From Amycolatopsis benzoatilytica AK 16/65 (GTDB taxonomy: Bacteria; Actinomycetota; Actinomycetes; Mycobacteriales; Pseudonocardiaceae), in the NCBI RefSeq assembly GCF_000383915.1, contig NZ_KB912942.1, forward strand, positions 5,544,367 to 5,608,366: a stretch of DNA of 64,000 bases, written 5' to 3'. Each line of letters opens with the position of its first letter. The first letter of the stretch is position 1. This document shows, in pieces, positions 9,106 to 17,457 of this stretch. The translations under genes and the position numbers were made by a program. The notes beneath the pieces are model-generated. The model was not told the origin of the DNA. It ran no database searches and worked only from the letters and a program-made list of their open reading frames with translations.

Positions 9106-11157
9106 GTGACCGCTGAGACTCTGTACGGGGCCGATGACCTGACCCACCTCGAGGGACTCGAGGCGGTCCGCAAGCGCCCCGGGATGTACATCGGCTCCAC
9201 CGACAGCCGAGGCATCAACCACCTGTTTTCCGAGGTCGTCGACAACTCCACCGACGAGGGCGTGGCCGGCCACGCCAGCCGCATCGTCGTCACGCTGCAC
9301 GCGGACGGCAGCGTCCAGGTGGACGACGACGGCCGCGGCATCCCCACCGGCGTGCACGCCAAGTCCGGATTGTCCGGCGTGGAACTGGTGCTTACCCGGC
9401 TGCACGCGGGCGGCAAGTTCGGCGGCTCCGGCTACAAGACCTCCGGCGGCCTGCACGGCGTCGGCGCGTCCGCGGTCAACGCGCTGTCGCACCGCTTCGA
9501 CGTCACCGTGAAGCAGGACGGCAAGGTGCACCAGATGTCGTTCGCGCACGGCGTGCCCGGCGTGTTCGACGGCCCCGGCCCGAAAGCGAAGTTCACCCGC
9601 CGCTCCGGGCTCAGCCTGACCGGCAAGATGAAGCGCGGCGAGCGCAGCGGCACGTCCATCCGCTACTGGTACGACGCGCGGTACTTCGAAACCGGCGCGG
9701 CCCTGGACGTGGAAGGCGTGCGCACGAAGCTGCGCAACACCGCGTTCCTCGTGCCGGGCGTCACCTACGTGCTGCGCACCACGTTCGAGGACACCATCAA
9801 CGAAGAGACCTTCCACTACCCGAACGGGCTGGCGGACATGGTCGATTTCCTCGCCCCGTCCAGCGAAAAGCCGGTGTGCGGCACGCTGATGATCACCGGC
9901 GAGGGCACGTACAAGGAGAACGCGGCGGACGCCAACGGCGTCATGCAGTCCAATGTGGAGCGACACGCCGAGGTCGAGGTCGCGCTGCGCTGGGGCACCG
10001 GCTACGAGCGCACCGTCGAATGCTTCACCAACACCATCCGCAACATGCACGGCGGCACCCACCGGCGCGGGTTCGACCGCGCGGTCACCCGCGCGCTGCA
10101 GGACGTGATCGGCAAAACGCGCGGGCTGCTCAAGGCGAAGGAGGACCCGCCGACCACCGAGGACATGCTGGAAGGCATGACCGCGGTGATCCACGTCCGG
10201 CTGCCGGAACCGCAGTTCACCTCGCAGACCAAGGACGAGCTGTCCACCGCGGGCATCACGCGCGTCATCCAGGGCATCGTGGACAAGCAGGTGCGCGCCT
10301 GGACCGAGGACCGCAAAACCAAGTCCGAGGCCAAGATCGTGCTGCAGAAGGTGGTCGACGCGGCACGCGTGCGGCTCACCCAGAAACAGCAGAAGGACGC
10401 TGCCCGGCGCAAAACCGCGCTGGAGGGCGCGGCGATGCCGCCGAAGCTGGTCGACTGCCGCACCACCGGCGTCTCGCGCAGTGAGCTGTTCCTGGTGGAG
10501 GGCGACAGCGCGCTCGGCTCGGCGCGAATGGCGCGGGTGTCGGAATACCAGGCGCTGCTGCCGTTGCGCGGCAAGATCCTCAACGTGCAGAAGGCGTCGC
10601 TGGGCGACACTTTGAAGAACGCCGAGATCGCGTCGATCGTGCAGGTGCTCGGCGCGGGCACCGGCCGCACGTTCGATCTGTCGACGATGCGCTACGGCCG
10701 GGTGATCCTGATGGCCGACGCGGACGTCGACGGTTCGCACATCCGCACGTTGCTGATCACGCTGTTCGCGAAGTACATGCGCCCGGTCATCGAGGACGGC
10801 AGGCTGTACGCGGCCATGCCGCCGCTGCACAAGATCACCACGAAGGGCCGCGGTTCGGAGACCGTCTTCACCTTCACCCAGCGCGAGATGGAGCAGAAGG
10901 TCGCCGAGCTCCACGCGGCGGGCAAGACGGTCGTCACGCCGGTACCGCGGTTCAAGGGCCTCGGCGAGATGGACGCCGACGAGCTGTGGGAAACCACGAT
11001 GAACCCGGCGACGCGCTCGGTCCGGCGGATCACGCTCGACGACGTCGAGGCCGCGGAGCTGGCGCTGGAACTGCTGATGGGCGAAAAAGTCGAGCCGAGG
11101 CGCAACTGGCTGGTCGAATCGTCCGACCGCGTCGACCGCGACGCCATCGACGTCTGA
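9106..11157 (+). CDS. parE: DNA topoisomerase IV / second gyrase, subunit B (ATPase subunit)
   Basis: A 683-residue GHKL-type topoisomerase ATPase subunit. The N-terminus has LEAVRKRPGMYIGSTDSRG, EVVDNSTDEG (catalytic Glu and Mg-binding Asn) and the ATP lid GGLHGVGASAVNAL. The TOPRIM domain shows ELFLVEGDSALGSA and LMADADVDGSHIRTLL. I start it at GTG 9106 (VTAETLYGADD), nine bases after GGGAG; a TTG at 9064 would add 14 residues. It is followed 32 bp later by the A subunit. The pair resembles the second type IIA enzyme of actinomycetes, which acts as topoisomerase IV in Streptomyces, so parE is my preferred name over gyrB. Confidence 0.93.
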   Translation: MTAETLYGADDLTHLEGLEAVRKRPGMYIGSTDSRGINHLFSEVVDNSTDEGVAGHASRIVVTLHADGSVQVDDDGRGIPTGVHAKSGLSGVELVLTRLHAGGKFGGSGYKTSGGLHGVGASAVNALSHRFDVTVKQDGKVHQMSFAHGVPGVFDGPGPKAKFTRRSGLSLTGKMKRGERSGTSIRYWYDARYFETGAALDVEGVRTKLRNTAFLVPGVTYVLRTTFEDTINEETFHYPNGLADMVDFLAPSSEKPVCGTLMITGEGTYKENAADANGVMQSNVERHAEVEVALRWGTGYERTVECFTNTIRNMHGGTHRRGFDRAVTRALQDVIGKTRGLLKAKEDPPTTEDMLEGMTAVIHVRLPEPQFTSQTKDELSTAGITRVIQGIVDKQVRAWTEDRKTKSEAKIVLQKVVDAARVRLTQKQQKDAARRKTALEGAAMPPKLVDCRTTGVSRSELFLVEGDSALGSARMARVSEYQALLPLRGKILNVQKASLGDTLKNAEIASIVQVLGAGTGRTFDLSTMRYGRVILMADADVDGSHIRTLLITLFAKYMRPVIEDGRLYAAMPPLHKITTKGRGSETVFTFTQREMEQKVAELHAAGKTVVTPVPRFKGLGEMDADELWETTMNPATRSVRRITLDDVEAAELALELLMGEKVEPRRNWLVESSDRVDRDAIDV

Positions 11158-11189
11158 GTTTTCCGTTCGTTCCCAAGGAGTTGTGAGCC

Positions 11190-14100
11190 ATGGCTCGCCG
11201 TAGCAAGACCCCGGTGACCCGGGTCGACCCGAGCGCGTTCGACTCGCCGGGCGCACAGGTCTTCGACAACCCGCTGAAGACGGAGATCGAAGACTCGTAC
11301 CTGGACTACGCGTACTCGGTGATCCACTCGCGCGCCCTCCCGGACGCGCGAGACGGCCTTAAGCCGGTACACCGCCGGATCCTGTTCTCGATGAACGAGA
11401 ACGGCTACCGCCCGACGCACGCGTACGTGAAGTCGTCGCGCGTGGTCGGCGATTGCTTCGTGCGCGGTGCGCTGGTGTCAACGCCGGACGGACTGCGGCC
11501 GATCGAGTCGATCGAAGTCGGCGACGAAGTACTCGACAGCCTCGGCAACGCCGTGCCGGTCGCCGAGGTCTACGAGAATCCGCCGGCGGAACTGGTGCGC
11601 GTCACCTGGTCGAACGGGCACACCATGACCGTCACCCCGGGACAGCGGTTCCGGACGGTCGCCGACGACTCGACATTGACCTGGACAGCGGCGCGCGACC
11701 TGACGAGCAGGCTGACGGTCGCTTACGGAAGCCAGCGCCGGGAGAGCATGCCGCTGGGCGGAGACCGCTACCCGTACCTGCTCGGCCTGATCGCCGCCGA
11801 AGGGTTCGCCGTCGACCGGAACCGGCCCGCGGACGGGCGGGTCCGGATCCACATGTGCGATCTCGAGCCGCTCGACGCGGTGTACGACTGGGCGAACGCC
11901 AACGGGGTGCAGGCGACCCGAGGCGTCCGCGCCGCGGCGAAGCCGGAATGGCGAGACCAGCACACCCTGACGTTCGCCCGGCACGACGGGCTGCTCGCGG
12001 CCGGCCGGCCGCTCAGCGATCAGAAGCACGTGCCTGCGCAAGTTCTCGCCGACCGGTCCGCGTGGGCACCGTTCCTCGCCGGTCTTTTCGACGGCGACGG
12101 CTACGTCCGGAAGGAACGCCGCGAAATCGTCTATGTCAGCACGAGCGAGCGGCTCGTCCGGCAGGTCTACTCGATGCTCGCGGACCTGGGCGTCCACGGC
12201 CACCACTGGAGCAACCCGAAGCAAGACGGCCACAAGACCCTGCTGGGTTTGTCGGTCAGCGGATCGGACGCGGCAGTGCTCGCCCGGTTCCTGCGGCCGT
12301 GGACCACGATCGGCTACAAGAAGGACAGTCTCGAAAAGCTCGCCGAAATCGCTTACGAATACGGCGGCAAGCAGGGAAACGACCGGCTGCCCAACAAGGC
12401 GGTCATGGCCGAGTTCTCCGCCGCGCATCTGGGCGGCGGCTGGTTCCGGGACACCGAAGGAACCGCGTTCCGTGCTTCGCTTTCGCCCGTGACCGGAGCC
12501 CAAGTCCGCTACGGCAAGGACCAGCACGGCACGGCGCTGGCCGACCGCTCGTTCCCGCTTTCCCGGGCGCACCAAGACGGTTGGATCGAGAAGCTGCGCC
12601 GCATCGGCTCACCGCTGGCCGACCGGCTCGACGCGCTGAACGGGTTCTCGTTCCTCGAAGTGGTCGCGGTGGAACCGGTCGCTCCAGACGTCACCTATGA
12701 CATCCAGGTCGGCAGTGCGGAACACGAGTTCGCTGCCGAGGGTTTCGTCGTCCACAACTGCATGGGCAAGTACCACCCGCACGGCGACGTTGCGATCTAC
12801 GACGCCATGGTGCGGCTGGCCCAGGACTTCTCCTTGAACGTGCCGCTGGTCGACGGGCACGGAAACTTCGGTTCCCCAGACGATGGACCGGCAGCGAGCC
12901 GTTATACCGAGGCACGGATGTCCAACGAGGCGATGCTGCTGGTCGGCGAGCTCGGCGAGGACACCGTCGACTTCCGCCCGAACTACGACGGCTCGCTCGA
13001 AGAACCGTCGGTGCTGCCTGCCGCGTACCCGAACCTGCTGGTCAACGGCACGTCCGGGATCGCGGTCGGGATGGCGACGAACATGATCCCGCACAACCTG
13101 GGCGAGGTCATCGGCGCCGCGCGGTGGCTGATCAACCATCCGACCGCCACGCTCGACAAGCTGATGGAATACGTCCCGGGGCCCGATCTGCCCACCGGTG
13201 GCAGCCTGCTGGGACTGGACGAGGTCCGCAAGGCGTACGAAACCGGCCGAGGCGTGGTCCGGATGCGCGCGAACGTCGAAACCGGCCCGTTGGAAGGCAG
13301 CCGCGGCCGACAGGCGATCACGGTGACCGAACTGCCCTACGGGGTCGGCCCGGAGAAGGTGATCGAGAAGATCACCGACGAGGTCAACAAATCCAAGCGG
13401 CTCACCGGCATCGCGGACGTCAAGGACCTCACCGACCGGGAGAACGGCACCCGGCTGGTCATCGAGTGCAAGGTGGGCGTCAACCCGCAGGCGCTGCTGG
13501 CGGACCTGTACCGGCTGACCCCGCTGGAGCAGTCGTTCGGCATCAACAACTTGGTGCTGGTCGACGGGCAGCCGCAGACGCTGGGCCTCAAGGCGCTGCT
13601 GGAGGTCTTCCTGCGGCACCGCTACGAGGTCGTCACCCGGCGCACCCGGTACCGCCGCCGCAAGCGCGAGGAACGGCTGCACCTGGTCGACGGTCTGCTG
13701 ATCGCACTGCTGAACATCGACAAGGTCATCCGGCTGATCCGCGAAAGCGAGAACGCGGCCGCCGCGAAGGACGGCCTGATGACGAAGTTCAAGCTGTCCG
13801 AAATCCAGGCGACCTACATCCTCGACACGCCGCTGCGCCGCCTGACGAAGTACGACCGGCTGGAGCTGGAGAGCGAGCAGGAAAAGCTGCGCGCGGAGAT
13901 CGCCGAGCTGACCACGATTCTCGAGGACGAGTCGGTGCTGAAGAAGCTGGTGTCGACGGAGCTGGCGAAGATCGCCAAGGACTTCCCGACCGAGCGGCGC
14001 ACCCGCCTCATCGACGGCGATCTGAAGGAAGTGCTGGCCGCGTCGAAGCCGTCCGGCCCGCTGGAGGTCACGGACGACCCGTGCCAGGTGATCCTGTCCG

Positions 14101-14984
14101 CCACCGGTTTGGTGGCCCGCACCGCGGCCGAGTCCGAGGAGTCCTCGGAAGTGCGCCGCCGCAACGGCCGCGTCAAACACGACGCCGTGTCGGCGGTCGT
14201 GCACACCACCGCACGCGGCCAGGTTCTGCTGGTCACCAGCCGGGGCCGGGCCTTCAAGACGGATGTGCTCCCGTTGCCGGTGCTGCCCGACCAAGCCGGC
14301 ACCGTGTCGCTGCGCGGCGGCATGGCCGCGAAAGAGCTGGTACCGCTGGAAAAGGGCGAGACTGTCGTAGGCATCGCCCCGCTGGGCGAGCAGGCCGCCG
14401 GGTCCCCCGGGTTGGCGATCGGCACCCGGATGGGCGTGGTGAAGATCTGCGCGCCGGACTGGCCGGTGCGGTCGGACGAGTTCGAGATCATCGCGCTGAA
14501 ACCGGGCGACGAGGTCATCGGCGCGACCTGGCTGACCGACGGCAACGAGTCGCTGGCTTTCGTTTCGTCGGATTCGTCGATGCTCCGCTACGCGGCGAGC
14601 CTGGTCCGTCCGCAAGGCATCAAGAGCGGCGGCATGGCAGGCATCAACCTGCTGAAGGACGCGAAGGCAGTGTTCTTCGGCGCGATCCGCACCGACGACG
14701 AGGAACACGGCGAACCGATGGTGGTCACGGCGACCGGCCAGAGCGTGAAGGTCACGCCGTTCAGCGAATACCCGGCGAAGGGCCGCGCCACCGGCGGCGT
14801 GCGCGCACATCGATTCCTCAAGGGAGAAACGGCAGTCCAGGTCGCCTGGATCGGTCCGCGGCCAGCGGCCTCGGCGCGGAACGGCGACCCGGTGGAACTC
14901 CCGGAAGTCGACCTGCGCCGTGACGGTTCCGGCCATGCCCACCCCGGTCCGGACGTAGTAGGACACGTAATCGAACGAGACTGA
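11190..14984 (+). CDS. parC: DNA topoisomerase IV / second gyrase, subunit A, interrupted by an in-frame intein
   Basis: A 1264-residue precursor, which becomes about 829 residues after protein splicing. The N-terminal DNA breakage domain starts SYLDYAYSVIHSRALPDARDG. The intein occupies residues 89-523, directly before CMGKYHPHGD. The catalytic tyrosine is Y572 of the precursor (SRYTEARMS; Y137 of the spliced protein). The C-terminal beta-pinwheel runs from about residue 960 and I see no canonical GyrA box (QRRGGKG type), which fits a decatenating topoisomerase IV rather than a supercoiling gyrase. A ribosome site AAGGAG lies upstream. It is co-transcribed with the B subunit. Activity depends on splicing, since the insertion splits the active-site domain. 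Confidence 0.95.
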   Translation: MARRSKTPVTRVDPSAFDSPGAQVFDNPLKTEIEDSYLDYAYSVIHSRALPDARDGLKPVHRRILFSMNENGYRPTHAYVKSSRVVGDCFVRGALVSTPDGLRPIESIEVGDEVLDSLGNAVPVAEVYENPPAELVRVTWSNGHTMTVTPGQRFRTVADDSTLTWTAARDLTSRLTVAYGSQRRESMPLGGDRYPYLLGLIAAEGFAVDRNRPADGRVRIHMCDLEPLDAVYDWANANGVQATRGVRAAAKPEWRDQHTLTFARHDGLLAAGRPLSDQKHVPAQVLADRSAWAPFLAGLFDGDGYVRKERREIVYVSTSERLVRQVYSMLADLGVHGHHWSNPKQDGHKTLLGLSVSGSDAAVLARFLRPWTTIGYKKDSLEKLAEIAYEYGGKQGNDRLPNKAVMAEFSAAHLGGGWFRDTEGTAFRASLSPVTGAQVRYGKDQHGTALADRSFPLSRAHQDGWIEKLRRIGSPLADRLDALNGFSFLEVVAVEPVAPDVTYDIQVGSAEHEFAAEGFVVHNCMGKYHPHGDVAIYDAMVRLAQDFSLNVPLVDGHGNFGSPDDGPAASRYTEARMSNEAMLLVGELGEDTVDFRPNYDGSLEEPSVLPAAYPNLLVNGTSGIAVGMATNMIPHNLGEVIGAARWLINHPTATLDKLMEYVPGPDLPTGGSLLGLDEVRKAYETGRGVVRMRANVETGPLEGSRGRQAITVTELPYGVGPEKVIEKITDEVNKSKRLTGIADVKDLTDRENGTRLVIECKVGVNPQALLADLYRLTPLEQSFGINNLVLVDGQPQTLGLKALLEVFLRHRYEVVTRRTRYRRRKREERLHLVDGLLIALLNIDKVIRLIRESENAAAAKDGLMTKFKLSEIQATYILDTPLRRLTKYDRLELESEQEKLRAEIAELTTILEDESVLKKLVSTELAKIAKDFPTERRTRLIDGDLKEVLAASKPSGPLEVTDDPCQVILSATGLVARTAAESEESSEVRRRNGRVKHDAVSAVVHTTARGQVLLVTSRGRAFKTDVLPLPVLPDQAGTVSLRGGMAAKELVPLEKGETVVGIAPLGEQAAGSPGLAIGTRMGVVKICAPDWPVRSDEFEIIALKPGDEVIGATWLTDGNESLAFVSSDSSMLRYAASLVRPQGIKSGGMAGINLLKDAKAVFFGAIRTDDEEHGEPMVVTATGQSVKVTPFSEYPAKGRATGGVRAHRFLKGETAVQVAWIGPRPAASARNGDPVELPEVDLRRDGSGHAHPGPDVVGHVIERD
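11454..12758 (+). mobile_element. Intein with LAGLIDADG homing endonuclease inside the ParC-like protein
   Basis: The 435-residue intein begins with Cys (CFVRGALV, block A) and ends VVHN before the +1 Cys of CMGKYHPHGD. Block F (VTYDIQV, then EHEFAAEGF) and block G (terminal His-Asn) are intact. The two dodecapeptide motifs are LLGLIAAEG (about 11776-11802) and FLAGLFDGDG (about 12071-12100), whose acidic residues suggest a homing endonuclease that may be active. Block B reads TPGQ where TxxH is expected: the Gln codon is 11643-11645. The element is spread by gene conversion into intein-free alleles and is otherwise removed by protein splicing. Confidence 0.95.
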
Positions 14985-14990
14985 ACCAGA

Positions 14991-15043
14991 TCCGGGAAAG
15001 GCTCCTCGCGGGAATCAGATTCCCGCGAGGAGCCCTTCCCGGA
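14991..15043. terminator. Dispersed palindrome between convergent genes
   Basis: Arms TCCGGGAAAGGCTCCTCGCG and CGCGAGGAGCCCTTCCCGGA surround a central GGAATCAGATTCC. The element fills the short gap between the ParC stop (14984) and the convergent YbaB-like stop (15071), so it probably terminates both transcripts. It is a family member with arms diverged from the GTGAAGGGCCCCTT type. Confidence 0.75.
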
Positions 15044-15070
15044 TTTACCGCGACCTCCGGAGCGGACCCG

Positions 15071-15577
15071 TCACCGATCCGACCGCAACGAGGCCGGATC
15101 GAAGTCGGCCCAATACTGGTCCTCGTCTTCCTCAGGCACAGAAGCCACCGGCGGAGGAGCAGCCGGAAACCGCCGCTCCCCCAGTCGCTCCGCCCGCAAC
15201 CGCTGGAACTCCTCCACCGTCATGCCCGGGTCGTCGTCCACTGCCCGGGCCGGCGCCGGCACGCCCGACATCTCCTCCACCAGCCTCGCCGCGTCCTCGC
15301 CCAGCAGCAGCCCCACCCGGTTGAAGCAATCCTGCGCGGCCTCTGTCATCGCCACCCGTACGACGTCGAGCACGAGCGCCGACACCCTGCCCGGATCCGC
15401 GTCGGCCAGTCCAGGCGCGAGCCACAGCCGCTTCAACGAGCCCAAGGCGTCCACGGTCACCTCGACCGACCTGTCCAGCGCATGGGCCGACCCGCGAGCC
15501 TGCGCCATCAGCTCGGAAACCCGCGAAACCGCCTCCGAGCGTTCCCGGGCCTGCGCGATGATCTCCGAAGTCTTCAC
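15071..15577 (-). CDS. YbaB/EbfC-like protein of an ESX-type operon (second copy)
   Basis: A 168-residue protein whose first 100 residues resemble the YbaB/EbfC fold: a helix (TSEIIAQARERSEAVSRVSELM), a beta strand segment SVEVTVDALGSLKRLWLAP, then a long helix. The C-terminal third is acidic and proline-rich (VPEEDEDQYWADFDP). In actinobacteria such proteins sit beside WXG100/Esp genes, where EspL-like members act as chaperones or regulators rather than general nucleoid proteins. The start overlaps the stop of the upstream paralogue (ATGA). It is the last gene of the four-gene operon. Function is inferred from family and context only. Confidence 0.72.
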   Translation of the reverse strand: MKTSEIIAQARERSEAVSRVSELMAQARGSAHALDRSVEVTVDALGSLKRLWLAPGLADADPGRVSALVLDVVRVAMTEAAQDCFNRVGLLLGEDAARLVEEMSGVPAPARAVDDDPGMTVEEFQRLRAERLGERRFPAAPPPVASVPEEDEDQYWADFDPASLRSDR

Positions 15578-15954
15578 GGCATCTCCGGCTCGTCGTCGTA
15601 GTAGTCCGGATCGTCTTCCGCCAGCGCGACGTAGCCGAGCGAAGTCAGCTGCTCGGGCGAAAGCACCGGAGAAAGCACCGAATGCACCCGGTCCCCGGCC
15701 CGCCGTTCCGCGCGTCGCGACAACTGGACGATCTGTGCTGCCAGCGATTCCGTACCGCCGCGCAGCGCGGCGCGCGTCACGGTCAGCCCGGTCAGCAGTC
15801 CGCCCGGCGCGACCTCCACCGACACTCCGCCGGCCTCGGCCTTGCCGACCACCGGGCCGGACCGGGCGAACCGGGCGTCCGCCTCGGCACCTGCCCGGGC
15901 GGCCTGCTCTCGCACCCGGGCGACCGCGAGGTCCACGTCAATCTCCGCCACCAC
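15574..15954 (-). CDS. YbaB/EbfC-like protein of an ESX-type operon (first copy)
   Basis: A 126-residue protein with the same layout as its downstream neighbour: an N-terminal helix rich in Ala and Arg (AVARVREQAARAGAEADARF), strands VSVEVAPGGLLTGLTVTRAA, and a second helix before an acidic tail (EDDPDYYDDEPEMP). The beta-strand pair matches the YbaB/EbfC pattern seen in ESX-linked proteins. It begins at a GTG directly after the NlpC/P60 stop, and a second in-frame GTG follows immediately, so the exact start is ambiguous by one codon. Probably a cytoplasmic partner for the secreted proteins of this operon; this is inference. Confidence 0.68.
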   Translation of the reverse strand: MVAEIDVDLAVARVREQAARAGAEADARFARSGPVVGKAEAGGVSVEVAPGGLLTGLTVTRAALRGGTESLAAQIVQLSRRAERRAGDRVHSVLSPVLSPEQLTSLGYVALAEDDPDYYDDEPEMP

Positions 15955-17073
15955 TCACCCCGTCGGCCGGTAGAACCCGATGAACTGCTGCCCGATGTTG
16001 GTCGTGCGGATCTTGCTGATCTGCACCGGATCCCCGGCCTCGACCATCTGCCCGTCGCCGATCACCATCGCGACGTGGCCCGACCACACCACCAGGTCCC
16101 CGGGCAGCAGCTGGTCGATCGAGGGCACCTCGGCCCCGACGGTCTGCTGCTTGGCGGTGCGCGGCAGCTGCAGCCCGGCCTCCTGGTACGAGGTCATGGT
16201 CAGCCCGCTGCAGTCCAGCCCCTTGTCCCGGGCCGTGCCGCCCCACACGTACGGCAGGCCCAGCTGCGACAGCGCAGCGCGGACCGCCTTGGCGGCCGTC
16301 TCGTTCGGCGCCATCACCGTCTTCCCGCCGGGCAGGTTGATCCCGACTCCGCTGCCCGGCTGCGGCGGCACCGCGACCGGCAGCCGCGGCTTCCCGGCGA
16401 ACCCGCCGCCTCCGCCGCCGCCGCCGCTGTCGCCACCTCCCCCGCCGCCTCCGTGGCTGATGTGCGCGCCGTTGCTGTTGAACGACTGCGGCACCGTCGA
16501 CGCGCTGCTGGCCGTGGTCGAATCCGGCGAACCGCCGAGCTGCTGCCCGAGCGACGTCAGCTTTCCCAGCGTTTCCTCGGTGAAGTCCGCGGCCTGTCCG
16601 GTCAGCTGCCCGATCTTCTGCTGCAGCTGCAGCAGGATCTGCCGGGACGCGGCCGCCCGGCTTTCCGGCGGCTGGATCCCGTTGACGGCGGAAAGCGCCT
16701 TCATCGACGACGCGATCTCCCGGATGATCTGATCCCGGACCTGATCGTTGCGGATCTCCCCGAGATGCAGCGTTTCCGCCGCCTCCGCGACCGCCTTCTC
16801 GATCTCGGCGCTCTCGTCGAGCAGGTCCTGGACTTGCTTCTCCAGTCCCTTCGACGTTTCGACCGCGCGGTCGGTCGTCGCCCCGGAACTGGCACTGGCC
16901 AGATTCGACCGCTGGCTGCCTGCCGTCGCGTGCACGTTCCCGACGGATTTCTGCAGTGCCGCATGGCCGTCGCGGGCACCGCTGATGGCGGCCGGGTCGT
17001 GCTTGAGCTTGGCGGCGAACTGGTTCGTGGTATCCAACCCGTTGCGCACCAAGTGGTCGACCGGAGCGCTCAC
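15955..17073 (-). CDS. NlpC/P60 endopeptidase with WXG100-like helical N-terminus
   Basis: A 372-residue protein. Residues 1-200 are helical and Ala/Gln/Glu-rich, resembling ESX substrates. They are followed by a low-complexity glycine linker (two runs of seven or more Gly, about residues 208-226). Residues about 255-372 form an NlpC/P60 cysteine peptidase with catalytic C288 in GLDCSGL and H333 in WSGHVAMVIG. Such enzymes cut peptidoglycan stem peptides. No Sec signal peptide is visible, so export through an ESX/type VII system is likely. It is coupled to the upstream EspC-like gene (ATGA). Similar fusion proteins occur with orphan ESX gene sets in Pseudonocardiaceae. Confidence 0.87.
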   Translation of the reverse strand: MSAPVDHLVRNGLDTTNQFAAKLKHDPAAISGARDGHAALQKSVGNVHATAGSQRSNLASASSGATTDRAVETSKGLEKQVQDLLDESAEIEKAVAEAAETLHLGEIRNDQVRDQIIREIASSMKALSAVNGIQPPESRAAASRQILLQLQQKIGQLTGQAADFTEETLGKLTSLGQQLGGSPDSTTASSASTVPQSFNSNGAHISHGGGGGGGDSGGGGGGGGFAGKPRLPVAVPPQPGSGVGINLPGGKTVMAPNETAAKAVRAALSQLGLPYVWGGTARDKGLDCSGLTMTSYQEAGLQLPRTAKQQTVGAEVPSIDQLLPGDLVVWSGHVAMVIGDGQMVEAGDPVQISKIRTTNIGQQFIGFYRPTG

Positions 17074-17384
17074 CCGAGCCTGCGCAAGGCGTCGCCGTGT
17101 TCCTGTTCGACGGCCGCGTAGTTGCCCTGAGTGCGTCGTGCGGCCTCGCCGACCTGGTGCCAGCCGCCGCCGAGCGCGTGCATGCGCTCCTGCAGCGCTC
17201 GCATCCGTGCTCCGTAGGCGCCGGCGAACCCGGACTCGTCGCCGATCGCGGCGAACCCGTCGCCCGCCAACGTCACGTGCGGGCCGACGTGTGCCTTCGC
17301 CGCGGCGCGCACCTCGTCGCCAAGTGGATCGACCTGTCGCGCGTAGCTCTCGTACGCGCCTTCGTCGACATGAAAACCGGACAC
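17070..17384 (-). CDS. EspC/WXG100-like small secreted protein
   Basis: A 104-residue all-helical protein in the style of ESX-1 secretion-associated proteins (EspC / DUF2580). It shows two helices linked by a loop (LAGDGFAAIGDESGF, then YGARMRALQERMHALGGGW) and a C-terminal YAAVEQEH that resembles the YxxxD/E secretion signal. It is the first gene of the operon, and its stop overlaps the start of the NlpC/P60 gene. It is likely to be co-secreted with or to chaperone the peptidase. No ESX ATPase or membrane genes are present in the window, so a core machinery elsewhere must serve it. Confidence 0.78.
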   Translation of the reverse strand: MSGFHVDEGAYESYARQVDPLGDEVRAAAKAHVGPHVTLAGDGFAAIGDESGFAGAYGARMRALQERMHALGGGWHQVGEAARRTQGNYAAVEQEHGDALRRLG

Positions 17385-17457
17385 AACCCGTCCCTCCCCT
17401 GGACCGTGAAGCCCAGATTAGCGGACGGGTTGTGCCCGGACAGGCGAATTGCCCGGA

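Noticed and set aside
12609..14966. 785-residue open frame antisense to the topoisomerase A subunit
   Set aside because: Arg/Gln/His/Asp-rich composition is the usual shadow of a GC-rich gene read on the opposite strand; the plus-strand product is a clear topoisomerase subunit.
9106..14984. Assignment as the main gyrase gyrB-gyrA
   Set aside because: No recF/dnaN/dnaA neighbours and no clear GyrA box at the C-terminus; the pair looks like the second type IIA enzyme. Not excluded without the full genome.
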